Of a stretch of 64,000 nt of DNA, positions 10,478-23,239 are shown in pieces (within the stretch, counting starts at the first letter, position 1; each line of letters begins with the position of its first letter). A program made the position numbers and the translations under genes. The notes under the pieces were generated by a model. The model searched no databases. It was not told the origin of the DNA and was given only the letters and a program-made list of their open reading frames with translations. The stretch comes from Pseudomonas laurentiana (lineage in GTDB: Bacteria; Pseudomonadota; Gammaproteobacteria; Pseudomonadales; Pseudomonadaceae): the NCBI RefSeq assembly GCF_014648275.1, contig NZ_BMQU01000014.1, forward strand, positions 1 through 64,000. The letters run 5' to 3'.

Positions 10478-12502
10478 ATGCCACTGCGCGAACGCCTGGA
10501 AAACCTGCCCGTTGGGCAAAAACTACTGGCCGCACTGCTGGTGCTGCTGGTGACCGTGATGCTGGTCGCCAACCTGACCTTCATCAGTGCGGCCTACTGG
10601 ATTTCCCAGGAAAGCATGGCGCCCCAGGCACTGCAGACCATCGGTCGACTGGTGTCCAACCCTCAACTGGCGCAACAGGCCACCGACTCGCCAGAAGCCG
10701 CCGACAGGCTGCTCAAGGAGCTGGACAGTTATTCGCCACTGCGCGCTGCCGCCTTGTATGGCAGTGATGGCAAGCGCCTTGCGCAACTGCAGCACGGCGA
10801 GTTGCTCGACCTGCCCAAACGCTATCGCAATATTGAAACGTGGCGGCTTACCGAGTTTCGCAACACCCAACTGATACCACTGCCACGCCCGGGCTCACCG
10901 CCCAGCCACTTGCTGCTGGTAGCCAGTAGCGAACTGCCAATGGCCTTCTACACCGGCACACTGACGGCGAGCCTGGGCATTCTGGTGTTCAGCGTGCTGC
11001 TATGGATGATCATCGCCCGGCAGATCAAACGCCTGATTACCGAGCCGATCAACCGGCTTGAACAGCTCACGCGCCAGGTCACCCGTGAAGAAAACTATGC
11101 CCTGCGTGCACAACCCGGTAACCGCGACGAGATCGGCAGCCTGGCGGAAGCTTTCAACACCATGCTCTCGCGCATTGAAGCGCGGGAACAACAACTCAAG
11201 CGTGCCCGCGACGAGTTCCAGGATGCCTTTGATCAGGCTCAGGGCCTGGCCGAGGAAACCCGCCATACCAACCGCAAGCTGGAACTGGAAGTCCAGGTGC
11301 GTAGCAAGATCGAGAAAAAGCTCACCGGCTTTCAGAACTACCTCAACAGCATTATCGATTCGATGCCCTCGGCCCTCATCGCCCTCGACGAACAGCTCTA
11401 CGTCACCCAATGGAACCAGGAAGCCACAGCGCTCTCTGGCACGCCGTTGGACGAAGCGCTGAACCAGCCGATTTTCCTCGCGTTTGAGCCGCTACGCCCC
11501 TTCCTGCCGCAGCTCAAGGAAAGTGTCGAGAAACACCGGGTAGCGAAAATAGAACGCGTCACCTGGACCAAAGACGACGAGCCTCGCCACTATGCCCTGA
11601 CCTTTTATCCGCTGATGGGTGGCGGCGGACGTGGCGTGGTGATCCGTATCGACGACATTACCCAGCGCCTTTCGCTGGAAGAAATGATGGTGCAATCGGA
11701 AAAAATGCTCTCGGTCGGTGGCCTCGCTGCGGGCATGGCGCATGAAATCAATAACCCTCTTGGTGCGATTCTGCACAACGTCCAGAACATCCGCCGACGG
11801 CTGTCGCCTGAACTGCCGAAGAACATCGAGCAAGCCAACGAAGCGGGCATCGACCTGAATGTCGTCAACCATTACCTGCAACTGCGCGAAGTACCGCAAC
11901 TGCTCGACGGCATTCAGCAAGCCGGCACCCGAGCAGCAAAGATCGTTACTCATATGCTCAGCTTCAGCCGCCGCAGCAATCGCCAACTGGTGCCTTGCGA
12001 CCTGCCTGCCTTGATCGACCAAGCAGTCGAAATCGCCAGCAACGACTTCGACCTGACCATTGGTTTCGACTTCAAAGGCCAAGCCATTGTCCGCCAGTTC
12101 GATCCCGCCCTGGGACCTGTCCCCTGCACGGCCAACGAACTGGAACAGGTGCTGCTGAACCTGCTGAAAAACGCAGCTCAGGCCATCCACCAACGCCAGG
12201 ACGGCAGCGAACCCGGGCGGATCATCCTGCGCACCCGACTTAATCCACCCTGGGCCGAGATCCAGGTCGAAGACAACGGTGTCGGCATGACCGAGGCCGT
12301 GCGTAAACGAACCTTCGAGCCATTCTTCACCACCAAGGAGATTGGCCAGGGCACCGGGCTCGGGCTATCGGTGTCCTACTTCATCATCACCAATAACCAC
12401 AAAGGCCAGATGGAGGTGCAGTCAGCCCCCGGCCAAGGCACCTGTTTCACACTGCGCCTGCCCTTGGCAACCACCCCACCGAACCAGAAAACGGAGTCTT
12501 GA
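10478..12502 (+). CDS. Membrane sensor histidine kinase with HAMP and PAS domains
   Basis: 674 residues. There is a membrane segment at about 18-40, a periplasmic region to about 150 and a second segment at about 158-180. A HAMP linker and coiled coil (about 180-275) and a PAS domain (about 283-390) follow. The HisKA dimerisation helix has phospho-acceptor His422 in GMAHEINNP, and the HATPase domain has the N box (NLLKNAAQAI), DNGVGM from Asp599 and GTGLGLS. No response regulator lies in this window. The likely P. aeruginosa orthologue is the PA4398 kinase, linked to swarming and biofilm; the signal is unknown. It overlaps or abuts the next gene. Confidence 0.9.
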   Translation: MPLRERLENLPVGQKLLAALLVLLVTVMLVANLTFISAAYWISQESMAPQALQTIGRLVSNPQLAQQATDSPEAADRLLKELDSYSPLRAAALYGSDGKRLAQLQHGELLDLPKRYRNIETWRLTEFRNTQLIPLPRPGSPPSHLLLVASSELPMAFYTGTLTASLGILVFSVLLWMIIARQIKRLITEPINRLEQLTRQVTREENYALRAQPGNRDEIGSLAEAFNTMLSRIEAREQQLKRARDEFQDAFDQAQGLAEETRHTNRKLELEVQVRSKIEKKLTGFQNYLNSIIDSMPSALIALDEQLYVTQWNQEATALSGTPLDEALNQPIFLAFEPLRPFLPQLKESVEKHRVAKIERVTWTKDDEPRHYALTFYPLMGGGGRGVVIRIDDITQRLSLEEMMVQSEKMLSVGGLAAGMAHEINNPLGAILHNVQNIRRRLSPELPKNIEQANEAGIDLNVVNHYLQLREVPQLLDGIQQAGTRAAKIVTHMLSFSRRSNRQLVPCDLPALIDQAVEIASNDFDLTIGFDFKGQAIVRQFDPALGPVPCTANELEQVLLNLLKNAAQAIHQRQDGSEPGRIILRTRLNPPWAEIQVEDNGVGMTEAVRKRTFEPFFTTKEIGQGTGLGLSVSYFIITNNHKGQMEVQSAPGQGTCFTLRLPLATTPPNQKTES

Positions 12503-12504
12503 GC

Positions 12505-13068
12505 ATGGGTTTTCGTTTGTCGAAGATCTACACCCGAACCGGCGACAAGGGTGAAACGGGCCTGGGCGACGGTCGCCGAGTACCGAAGGATCACCCACGA
12601 ATCGAAGCCATCGGCGAGGTCGATACGCTCAACAGCCAGCTTGGTGTTTTACTGGCTGGCCTTGCGGCGGAGCCTGCCTTGGCGGAACTGGTCGAGGTGC
12701 TTTCACCCTGCCAGCATCGGCTGTTCGATCTGGGGGGCGAGCTGGCGATGCCCAGCTATCAAGCCTTGAATGCTGCGCAAGTCGAGTCACTGGAGGCCGT
12801 GATCGATCGCTGGAACGAAGAGCTGGGGCCACTGGAGAATTTCATTCTGCCCGGTGGCTCGACCCTGGTGGCCCAGGCCCATGTCTGCCGCAGCCTGGCG
12901 CGTGGTGCTGAGCGACGCTGCCAATCGCTGAACGCCATTGAACCGCTGGCCGGGGTTGGCCTGGCCTACATCAACCGGTTGTCCGACCTGCTGTTCGTAG
13001 CGGCCCGACTGATTGCCCGACGCCAGGGCGTGGCCGAGGTGCTGTGGCAGCCTGCGGCCAAACCCTGA
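12505..13068 (+). CDS. Cob(I)yrinic acid a,c-diamide adenosyltransferase, PduO type
   Basis: ATP:corrinoid adenosyltransferase that makes adenosylcobalamin from cob(I)alamin. The 187-residue protein has the N-terminal ATP-binding signature KIYTRTGDKGETGLGDG and the conserved later segment FILPGGS...LARGAERRC of the PduO/CobO2 trimeric family. An ATG at 12505 with GGAG upstream is preferred to a TTG at 12499. The start lies 2 bases beyond the kinase stop, so the two are probably cotranscribed, but no functional link is evident. Confidence 0.9.
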   Translation: MGFRLSKIYTRTGDKGETGLGDGRRVPKDHPRIEAIGEVDTLNSQLGVLLAGLAAEPALAELVEVLSPCQHRLFDLGGELAMPSYQALNAAQVESLEAVIDRWNEELGPLENFILPGGSTLVAQAHVCRSLARGAERRCQSLNAIEPLAGVGLAYINRLSDLLFVAARLIARRQGVAEVLWQPAAKP

Positions 13069-13107
13069 GGCACGTTTCAGCGGCGGTCGGGCACTCGTCC
13101 CGTGCGG

Positions 13108-14052
13108 TTACACTTCGGGCCAGAACGCCCGAATCCCTGCAACGCCCTGCGCACCACTCTGCCAGGCCCGCTCACGCTCTGCAGCGCCAACGCCACCGAG
13201 CAGGAACACAGGACGGTTGAAGCCCTCGATCAACTGTGTGACCTGCTCCCAACCCAAGGGGGCGGTATCCGGGTGACTCTGCGTCGCCTGCACTGGCGAG
13301 AGCGTCACGAAATCTACCCCCATCTGTTCAGCCAACGCCAACTCCTCGGCGTTATGGCAGGAGGCTGCCAGCCAACGATTCTCTGGGAATGGACGACCTT
13401 TGCTCGCGTACTTACGCAATTGCGTGGAGGTCAAATGCCAACCGGCAGCCGGGAAATCCCCCAACCACTCCAGCGGTCCCTTGAGCATCAGCTGCGCCTT
13501 GCCAGCACAGAGGCCAACGGCATCCACGGCCAGGTCGCGATACTGCGGGTCGTACATATTCGGTGCGCGTAATTGCACCAGCTTGACGCCACCAGCAATA
13601 GCCTTCTGCATGCCACGCAGCAATTGCGGCATTTCCAGACCATCCGGGGTGATCAGGTACTCACCCGGTAAACGCGCTGCGGCCACAATCGGCTGATTGG
13701 CTGCCGGGAAGTCATACTGCGCCAACTCACGTGGCGCCACCCAGGCCAACGGCTGGCCCTCGGCACCATGGGGTTCGCCAGTGAACGCAGACACCTCCCA
13801 GACATCCAGCAGTACCTGTTTGTCGGGGTAGTCGTGCTTGACCTTGATCAGCGGTCGCGCTGCACTGAGGACAATGCCCAGCTCTTCCTGAAGCTCACGG
13901 GCCAGCGCAGCCTGCACGGCCTCGCCCTCCTCGACCTTGCCGCCTGGAAACTCCCAAAGACCGCCCTGGTGCTGGCTATCGGCACGCCGAGCAATCAATA
14001 CCCGGCCGTCGGTACCGCGAATCACGGCGGCTGCTACATGAATACGTTTCAC
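13108..14052 (-). CDS. Nudix hydrolase fused to a thiamine-phosphate-synthase-like domain
   Basis: 314-residue, two-domain protein. Residues 1-130 are a MutT-like Nudix hydrolase with a complete Nudix box (Gly38, Glu44, Arg52-Glu53, Glu56-Glu57, Gly59). Residues about 135-310 resemble the ThiE/TenI TIM barrel (GGVKLVQLR, GWHLTS, LLGGVG). The ThiE metal/pyrophosphate motif INDR reads LMLKGP, and the TxTK loop is altered, so thiamine phosphate synthesis is doubtful. Oxidised-nucleotide sanitation is the likelier role. The GTG start at 14052 overlaps the upstream GST stop (GTGA), implying translational coupling. Confidence 0.87.
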   Translation of the reverse strand: MKRIHVAAAVIRGTDGRVLIARRADSQHQGGLWEFPGGKVEEGEAVQAALARELQEELGIVLSAARPLIKVKHDYPDKQVLLDVWEVSAFTGEPHGAEGQPLAWVAPRELAQYDFPAANQPIVAAARLPGEYLITPDGLEMPQLLRGMQKAIAGGVKLVQLRAPNMYDPQYRDLAVDAVGLCAGKAQLMLKGPLEWLGDFPAAGWHLTSTQLRKYASKGRPFPENRWLAASCHNAEELALAEQMGVDFVTLSPVQATQSHPDTAPLGWEQVTQLIEGFNRPVFLLGGVGAAERERAWQSGAQGVAGIRAFWPEV

Positions 14053-14681
14053 CGTCCACACTCCGCCAATCCGGCTTTCTGCCAGGCCTGGAAGGCTGGC
14101 CACTGGTAAATCGTCTCGATGTAGTTGAGCGCTTCGACCGGCAGTTCAACCCGGTAGGTACGCAAGCGAACCGCCACCGGCGCGAAAAACGCGTCGGCCA
14201 GGCCAGGCGTACCGAACAGGAAAGGACCACTGGCTTTGGCTGCCGCACGACACTCGGCCCACAAGGCGACGATGCGGTCGATATCGGCCTGGACATCAGC
14301 CGGGGTCGAGTCCAACGCCTGGTCACGGCTCAGGTCGAATGGCATGGTCCCGCGCAGGGCGAAGAAACCGCTGTGCATCTGCGCGCAGGCCGAGCGGGCC
14401 TGTGCACGCGCCGAGACGTCAGTCGGCCACAGATGGGCATCGGGGTGACGCTCAGCCAGGTACTCGGCGATTGCCAAGGAGTCGGCGATGGTGCCGTGCT
14501 CGCACTTGAGCAGCGGTACCTTGCCGGTCGGCGAATGCTCGAGCAGGCGGGCGCGGGTATCAGGCTGGTTGAGTTTGACGAGTTGCTCGGAGTAAGACGC
14601 GCCGGTCAGTTCCAGCGCCAGGGCGGCGCGCAATGACCAGGAGGAATAAAGCTTGTCGCCGATGATCAGGTGATAGCTCAT
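14049..14681 (-). CDS. Glutathione S-transferase family protein
   Basis: 210-residue cytosolic GST. The N-terminal thioredoxin-like domain (about 1-80) has LIIGDKLYSSWSLRAAL, whose Ser cluster probably activates glutathione. It also has the cis-proline and glutathione-binding segment GKVPLLKCEHGTIADSLAI. A helical C-terminal domain follows. The substrate is unknown; maleylacetoacetate isomerase-like and detoxification GSTs look alike at this level. It is upstream of, and overlaps by 4 bases, the Nudix/ThiE-like gene. Confidence 0.88.
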   Translation of the reverse strand: MSYHLIIGDKLYSSWSLRAALALELTGASYSEQLVKLNQPDTRARLLEHSPTGKVPLLKCEHGTIADSLAIAEYLAERHPDAHLWPTDVSARAQARSACAQMHSGFFALRGTMPFDLSRDQALDSTPADVQADIDRIVALWAECRAAAKASGPFLFGTPGLADAFFAPVAVRLRTYRVELPVEALNYIETIYQWPAFQAWQKAGLAECGR

Positions 14682-14769
14682 GGTTCGGCTCCAGAAGGTT
14701 TGGCGATTGTACGGATCCGGTCGCCAACAAGGCAGGCTCGCGCTGGAGCCGGCCTTGTCGGCGGTTCGA

Positions 14770-15987
14770 TCAGCTCCGGTATTCGGCGTTGATCTTCACG
14801 TACTCATGGGACAGGTCCGTCGTCCAGATGATCTCGCTGCACTGGCCACGGCCCAGCTCGATGCGAATAGTGATTTCTTCCTGCGCCATGACAGCAGCAC
14901 CCTGCTCTTCTGTGTAGCTGGCACTGCGACCGCCTTTGCTAGCGATGCAGACACTGCCCAGGTACACATCGATCAGGCTCACATCCAGGTTCGGCACACC
15001 GGCACGGCCTACTGCGGCCAGGATGCGGCCCCAGTTCGGGTCGGAGGCGAACAACGCAGTCTTGATCAGCGGCGAATGGGCCACTGCATAAGCGACGTCC
15101 AGGCATTCCTGATGATTGCCACCGCCGTTGACCTCAACGGTCACGAACTTGGTCGCACCTTCACCATCGCGAACGATGGCTTTCGCCACTTCCATGCACA
15201 CCTCGAACACCGCTTGCTTCAGCGCGGCAAACAGCGGGCCGCTGGCTTCGGTGATTTCAGGTACCGCTGCCTTGCCGGTCGCAATCAGCATGCAGCAATC
15301 GTTGGTCGAGGTATCGCCATCGATCGTAATACGGTTGAACGACTTGTTGGCGCCGTCCAGCAGCAGGTCCTTGAGCACATTCGGTGCGACCTTGGCATCG
15401 GTGGCGATGTAACCCAGCATGGTTGCCATGTTCGGACGGATCATGCCTGCGCCCTTGCTGATGCCCGTCACGGTGACAGTGACGCCATCGTGCTGGAACT
15501 GACGGCTCGCGCCCTTGGGCAGGGTGTCGGTGGTCATGATGCCGGTCGCGGCAGAGGCCCAGTTGTTTTCCGACAGGTCGTCCAGGGCGGCCTGCAGGGC
15601 CCCTTCAATCTTCTCGACCGGCAGCGGCTCGCCGATGACACCGGTGGAGAATGGCAACACTGCACTGGCTTCGACGCCCGCCAGCTCGGCCAGCTTGGCG
15701 CAGGTGCGCTCGGCAGCCGCCAGGCCCTGCGCGCCGGTACCGGCGTTGGCATTGCCTGTATTCGTCAACAGGTAACGCACGGTGCCCTGCACACGTTGCT
15801 TGGAGAGGATCACCGGGGCCGCACAGAAGGCGTTCAGGGTGAACACACCTGCCACGCTGGAGCCTTCAGCGCAGCGCATGACCACGACATCCTTGCGCCC
15901 TGGGCGCTTGATGCCCGCCGAGGCGATGCCGAGTTCAAAACCTGGGACCGGGTGCAACGTTGGCAAAGGACCAAGACCAACAGCCAT
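14770..15987 (-). CDS. argJ: Bifunctional ornithine acetyltransferase / N-acetylglutamate synthase
   Basis: Transfers the acetyl group from N-acetylornithine to glutamate, closing the cyclic arginine pathway; the bifunctional form can also use acetyl-CoA. The precursor cleaves itself before a conserved Thr. Here the site is Ala188-Thr189 in [11 protein letters not shown], giving alpha and beta chains with Thr189 as nucleophile. The 405 residues and the C-terminus NAEYRS are family-typical. It lies downstream of secA on the same strand. Confidence 0.96.
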   Translation of the reverse strand: MAVGLGPLPTLHPVPGFELGIASAGIKRPGRKDVVVMRCAEGSSVAGVFTLNAFCAAPVILSKQRVQGTVRYLLTNTGNANAGTGAQGLAAAERTCAKLAELAGVEASAVLPFSTGVIGEPLPVEKIEGALQAALDDLSENNWASAATGIMTTDTLPKGASRQFQHDGVTVTVTGISKGAGMIRPNMATMLGYIATDAKVAPNVLKDLLLDGANKSFNRITIDGDTSTNDCCMLIATGKAAVPEITEASGPLFAALKQAVFEVCMEVAKAIVRDGEGATKFVTVEVNGGGNHQECLDVAYAVAHSPLIKTALFASDPNWGRILAAVGRAGVPNLDVSLIDVYLGSVCIASKGGRSASYTEEQGAAVMAQEEITIRIELGRGQCSEIIWTTDLSHEYVKINAEYRS

Positions 15988-16046
15988 GAAAGCGCTCCTA
16001 GAAAAAATACACCGTGCTCATTGCAGCGGCGCTTGAGATGGAACAA

Positions 16047-16076
16047 CGCCGCGAAGGCAGGAAGCCTGTCGCGGCG
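16047..16076 (-). terminator. Possible terminator hairpin after secA
   Basis: A GC-rich inverted repeat (16047-16058 with 16064-16076, one mismatch or bulge) lies 40-70 bases after the secA stop. The following minus-strand sequence GTTGTTCC is only weakly T-rich. It may attenuate rather than fully end transcription into argJ. Confidence 0.4.
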
Positions 16077-16114
16077 CGGTGTTCAGATATCAGCGTGTTA
16101 CCCGAGCTGGATCG

Positions 16115-18850
<2,736 letters not shown>

Positions 18851-19137
18851 ATCGGCAGGATCTTCCACACGTAGGGATGGAGGGCGGCCCCGTGAGTCGC
18901 CCGTGCAGCCCTTATGGCCGCATGCGAACGAGCATTCTACCCGGAAACGATGGAGAGGAAAGTGGCGTTGTTTTCCACAGTGCTGGCACAGCGCTTTGAC
19001 GGGGCCTACTTAAAATAAGGGCTTTTTCGTGAAGTTCAACCCATCGCCACGACAAGATTGCATTTACAGCGCCTCTACAGGGGTCCGGGCAGGGTGATCT
19101 GATAAGATACAGGCTCTGTAACCTCAGGTAACCAACC

Positions 19138-19635
19138 ATGGCTTTTCGCCCCCTGACTGCACGCGCGCCAGCCATATTGCTGCGCGAGGCGCGGCCTCTC
19201 AAGGCGCTGCTCAACCAGGCTCAACGCCTGGCGCACTTACAGCGCCTGCTGGAAAGCCAGTTGCAGCCTGCAGCTCGAGAACATTGCCATGTCGCCTCCT
19301 GGCGAGAAGGAACACTGCTGCTGATTGTCACTGACGGCCACTGGGCGACCCGCCTGCGGTATCAGCAAAAACGCCTGCAACGCCAGCTACAGGGCCTGGA
19401 GGCGTTCTACAACCTGAATCGAATCCTGTTCAAGGTGCAGCCCCCCACTGCAGCGCCACGAGCCACCGGGCATCCCATCGACATCTCCAGCCGGGCTGCC
19501 GAGAACATTCAGGCGACAGCCGAGGGCATCAGTGATCCGAAGCTACGGGCAGCGCTGGAACGCCTGGCCAGCCATGCCAAGGACAAGGACAAGGACAAGG
19601 ACAAAGACAAAGACAAAGGCTCCACGCAAGACTGA
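19138..19635 (+). CDS. DUF721 (DciA-like) protein with Lys-Asp repeat tail
   Basis: 165-residue protein with an N-terminal/central DUF721 domain (about 20-105: LNQAQRLAHLQRLL, LLIVTDGHWATRLRYQ). DUF721 proteins include DciA, the ancestral loader/operator of the replicative helicase DnaB in bacteria lacking DnaC, so a replication-initiation role is likely from family knowledge. The C-terminal tail holds an alternating Lys-Asp run (residues 148-160) encoded by near-perfect AAGGAC hexamers. It sits between secA and lpxC, a conserved DciA location in pseudomonads. Confidence 0.82.
   Translation: MAFRPLTARAPAILLREARPLKALLNQAQRLAHLQRLLESQLQPAAREHCHVASWREGTLLLIVTDGHWATRLRYQQKRLQRQLQGLEAFYNLNRILFKVQPPTAAPRATGHPIDISSRAAENIQATAEGISDPKLRAALERLASHAKDKDKDKDKDKDKGSTQD
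19579..19617 (+). repeat. Hexanucleotide tandem repeat AAGGAC/AAAGAC
   Basis: Four AAGGAC units are followed by two AAAGAC units and a final AAA, inside the DUF721 gene. They encode KDKDKDKDKDKDK. The tract is short but slippage-prone; changes in unit number would keep the reading frame and only alter tail length. Confidence 0.9.
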
Positions 19636-19645
19636 CGGGCGGCAC

Positions 19646-19672
19646 ATAAAAAAGGCCACCCGAAGGTGGCCT
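19646..19672 (-). terminator. Terminator of lpxC and the dcw transcript
   Basis: On the minus strand an 8-bp stem AGGCCACC/GGTGGCCT closes a TTCG tetraloop (19653-19672) and is followed by a T-run (19646-19652). It lies about 30 bases beyond the lpxC stop. In the plus direction the tail is A-rich, so it is not expected to terminate the DUF721 gene efficiently. Confidence 0.85.
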
Positions 19673-19700
19673 CAAAAACTAAAGAAGAGAGTGTTCGTAC

Positions 19701-20648
<948 letters not shown>

Positions 20649-20724
20649 TCAACAAAGGCTGGGGATAATAGCAGACCCGGCCTTTGCTGAACACCAATCA
20701 CCCTTATACCCCTGATAAATTTCA

Positions 20725-21915
20725 TTAATCAGCCTGACGACGCAGGAATGCCGGGATGTCCAGGTAATCCAGATCGTCTTGTGGGTTGAGTTTAGCAGCC
20801 GCTGCGGCACCGGCATGTGCCTGATTGCGCATGACAGTCGGGCGCTCCAGATCACGGTAGTTCACCGACGGTTGCTCGGCACGCACTGGCGCAGGTGCAG
20901 GGGTCTGCACGGAAGCGGTTTGCATGGTGTTGTCGATAACCTTGACTGGCTTCTCGATTTTCGCACCCAGGCCGGTCGCAACAACGGTGACGTGCAACTC
21001 GTCACGCATGTCCGGATCGATAACGGTACCGACCTTGACCATGGCGTGATCAGAAGCGAACGCCTCGATGATGCTACCCACATCGGAGTATTCACCCAGC
21101 GACAGGTCAGGACCTGCGGTGATGTTCACCAGGATGCCACGGGCGCCCTGCAGGTTGACGTCTTCGAGCAGTGGGTTGCGAATGGCCGCTTCAGTGGCTT
21201 CGCGAGCACGGTTCGGGCCGCTGGCGCAGCCAGTACCCATCATTGCCATGCCCATTTCGCTCATCACGGTACGCACGTCGGCGAAGTCGACGTTGATCAT
21301 GCCTGGGCGCTTGATGATGTCGGAGATACCGCGAACGGCACCCGCCAGCACGTCATCGGCCTTGGCGAACGCCGACAGCAGGCTGGCGTCCTTACCCAGG
21401 ATGGTCAGCAGTTTTTCGTTGGGAATGGTGATCAACGAGTCGACGCTGTCCGCCAGTGCGCGAATGCCTTCATCGGCAATCTGCATGCGCTTGCGGCCTT
21501 CGAACGGGAATGGCCGGGTAACGACGGCAACGGTGAGGATGCCCAGTTCCTTGGCCACTTCGGCGATGATCGGCGCCGCACCGGTACCGGTACCACCACC
21601 CATGCCGGTGGTAATGAACACCATGTTGGTGCCCTGCAGTACTTCAGCGATGCGCTCACGGTCTTCCAGTGCCGCTTGACGACCGACTTCAGGATTGGCA
21701 CCAGCACCCAGGCCCTTGGTCACGCCGGTACCCAGTTGCAGGATGGTGCGCGCGCCGATGTTTTTCAGCGCCTGAGCATCGGTGTTGGCGCAGATGAACT
21801 CGACGCCTTCGATGTTGCTCTTGACCATATGATTGACGGCGTTGCCACCGCCGCCACCGACGCCGATCACTTTAATGACCGGACTTTGCGGGACGTTGTC
21901 TACGAGCTCGAACAT
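20725..21915 (-). CDS. ftsZ: Cell division tubulin homologue FtsZ
   Basis: GTPase that polymerises into the Z-ring at midcell. The 396 residues contain the tubulin signature GGGTGTG (106-112) and the N-terminal nucleotide-binding GVGGGGGNAVN. A variable linker leads to the conserved C-terminal peptide LDYLDIPAFLRRQAD, which binds FtsA and ZipA. It lies 56 bases downstream of ftsA, with an AGGAGAGGG-type ribosome binding site. Confidence 0.99.
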   Translation of the reverse strand: MFELVDNVPQSPVIKVIGVGGGGGNAVNHMVKSNIEGVEFICANTDAQALKNIGARTILQLGTGVTKGLGAGANPEVGRQAALEDRERIAEVLQGTNMVFITTGMGGGTGTGAAPIIAEVAKELGILTVAVVTRPFPFEGRKRMQIADEGIRALADSVDSLITIPNEKLLTILGKDASLLSAFAKADDVLAGAVRGISDIIKRPGMINVDFADVRTVMSEMGMAMMGTGCASGPNRAREATEAAIRNPLLEDVNLQGARGILVNITAGPDLSLGEYSDVGSIIEAFASDHAMVKVGTVIDPDMRDELHVTVVATGLGAKIEKPVKVIDNTMQTASVQTPAPAPVRAEQPSVNYRDLERPTVMRNQAHAGAAAAAKLNPQDDLDYLDIPAFLRRQAD

Positions 21916-21971
21916 TTTCCCTCTCCTTACAGTTCTCTAGTTTTTGCGCCTACTACTACTGCTTTGAAACT

Positions 21972-23225
21972 TTAAAAGTTGCCCTGCACCCAACGCTTCA
22001 AGCGTTCCAGCACGGGTGCCTTCGGTTCATCGCCATAGCTGTTGCTGTTGATACCGGTCAGGGTCACGCCGTCGGACTGCTTTTGCAGCCCGTAGGTCAG
22101 CAGGCCCACACCAGTGGAATAAATCGGGTTACGGACCACATCGCTCAGGCCGCGAACGCTGTGCGGCACACCCAGGCGTACCGGCATGTGGAAAATCTCT
22201 TCCGCCAGCTCTACCGCGCCTTCCATCTTCGAGGTACCGCCGGTCAGGACGATGCCTGCGGGAACCAGATCTTCGTAACCGCTACGACGCAGTTCGGCCT
22301 GAATCAGGGTGAACAGTTCGTCGTAACGTGGTTCGACCACTTCAGCCAGCGCCTGACGCGACAGTTCACGCGGAGGGCGATCACCTACGCTCGGCACTTT
22401 GATGGTTTCACCAGCGCCCGCCAGTTTGGCCAGGGCGCAGGCATAGCGAATCTTGATTTCTTCGGCGTATTGGGTCGGAGTACGCAGGGCCATCGCGATG
22501 TCGTTGGTCACCTGGTCGCCCGCAATCGGGATCACTGCGGTATGACGGATAGCGCCTTCGGTGAAGATGGCGATATCAGTAGTGCCGCCGCCGATATCAA
22601 CCAGGCACACGCCCAGTTCTTTTTCATCGTCGGTCAGTACCGAATACGCCGACGCCAGCTGTTCGAGAATGATGTCGTCGATTTCCAGGCCGCAGCGACG
22701 CACGCACTTCTCGATGTTCTGGGCGGCATTGACCGCACAGGTCACCACGTGGACCTTGGCTTCCAGACGCACGCCAGACATGCCCAGCGGCTCGCGCACG
22801 CCTTCCTGGTTATCGATCACATAGTCTTGCGGCAGGGTGTGCAGAACGCGCTGATCGGCAGGGATCGCCACGGCCTGGGCAGCGTCCAGGACGCGCTCAA
22901 GGTCGGCGGCGCTGACTTCACGGTCGCGAATGGCAACAATACCGTGGGAGTTCAGGCTGCGAATGTGATTGCCGGCAACGCCAACGAATGCCGAGTGGAT
23001 GCGGCAGCCGGCCATCAGTTGGGCCTCTTCGACCGCGCGCTGAATCGACTGTACGGTCGACTCGATATTCACGACGACGCCCTTCTTCAGGCCGCGCGAT
23101 GGATGCGTACCGATCCCGACGATCTCCAGGGTGCCGTCAGCCGCGACTTCGCCCACCAGCGCCACCACCTTGGAGGTGCCGATGTCCAGCCCGACGATCA
23201 TTTTGCCGCTATGCGCATTTGCCAT
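21972..23225 (-). CDS. ftsA: Cell division actin-like protein FtsA
   Basis: Actin-fold ATPase that tethers FtsZ filaments to the membrane and recruits later division proteins. The 417 residues start with the phosphate-1 motif VGLDIGTSKV, carry DIGGGTTDIAIF (phosphate-2) and the adenosine motif VLTGGTSKMEG. The C-terminal amphipathic helix ends LERLKRWVQGNF, the membrane-targeting sequence. It follows ftsQ by 14 bases. Confidence 0.98.
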   Translation of the reverse strand: MANAHSGKMIVGLDIGTSKVVALVGEVAADGTLEIVGIGTHPSRGLKKGVVVNIESTVQSIQRAVEEAQLMAGCRIHSAFVGVAGNHIRSLNSHGIVAIRDREVSAADLERVLDAAQAVAIPADQRVLHTLPQDYVIDNQEGVREPLGMSGVRLEAKVHVVTCAVNAAQNIEKCVRRCGLEIDDIILEQLASAYSVLTDDEKELGVCLVDIGGGTTDIAIFTEGAIRHTAVIPIAGDQVTNDIAMALRTPTQYAEEIKIRYACALAKLAGAGETIKVPSVGDRPPRELSRQALAEVVEPRYDELFTLIQAELRRSGYEDLVPAGIVLTGGTSKMEGAVELAEEIFHMPVRLGVPHSVRGLSDVVRNPIYSTGVGLLTYGLQKQSDGVTLTGINSNSYGDEPKAPVLERLKRWVQGNF

Positions 23226-23239
23226 GGTCCTGCCTCTCT

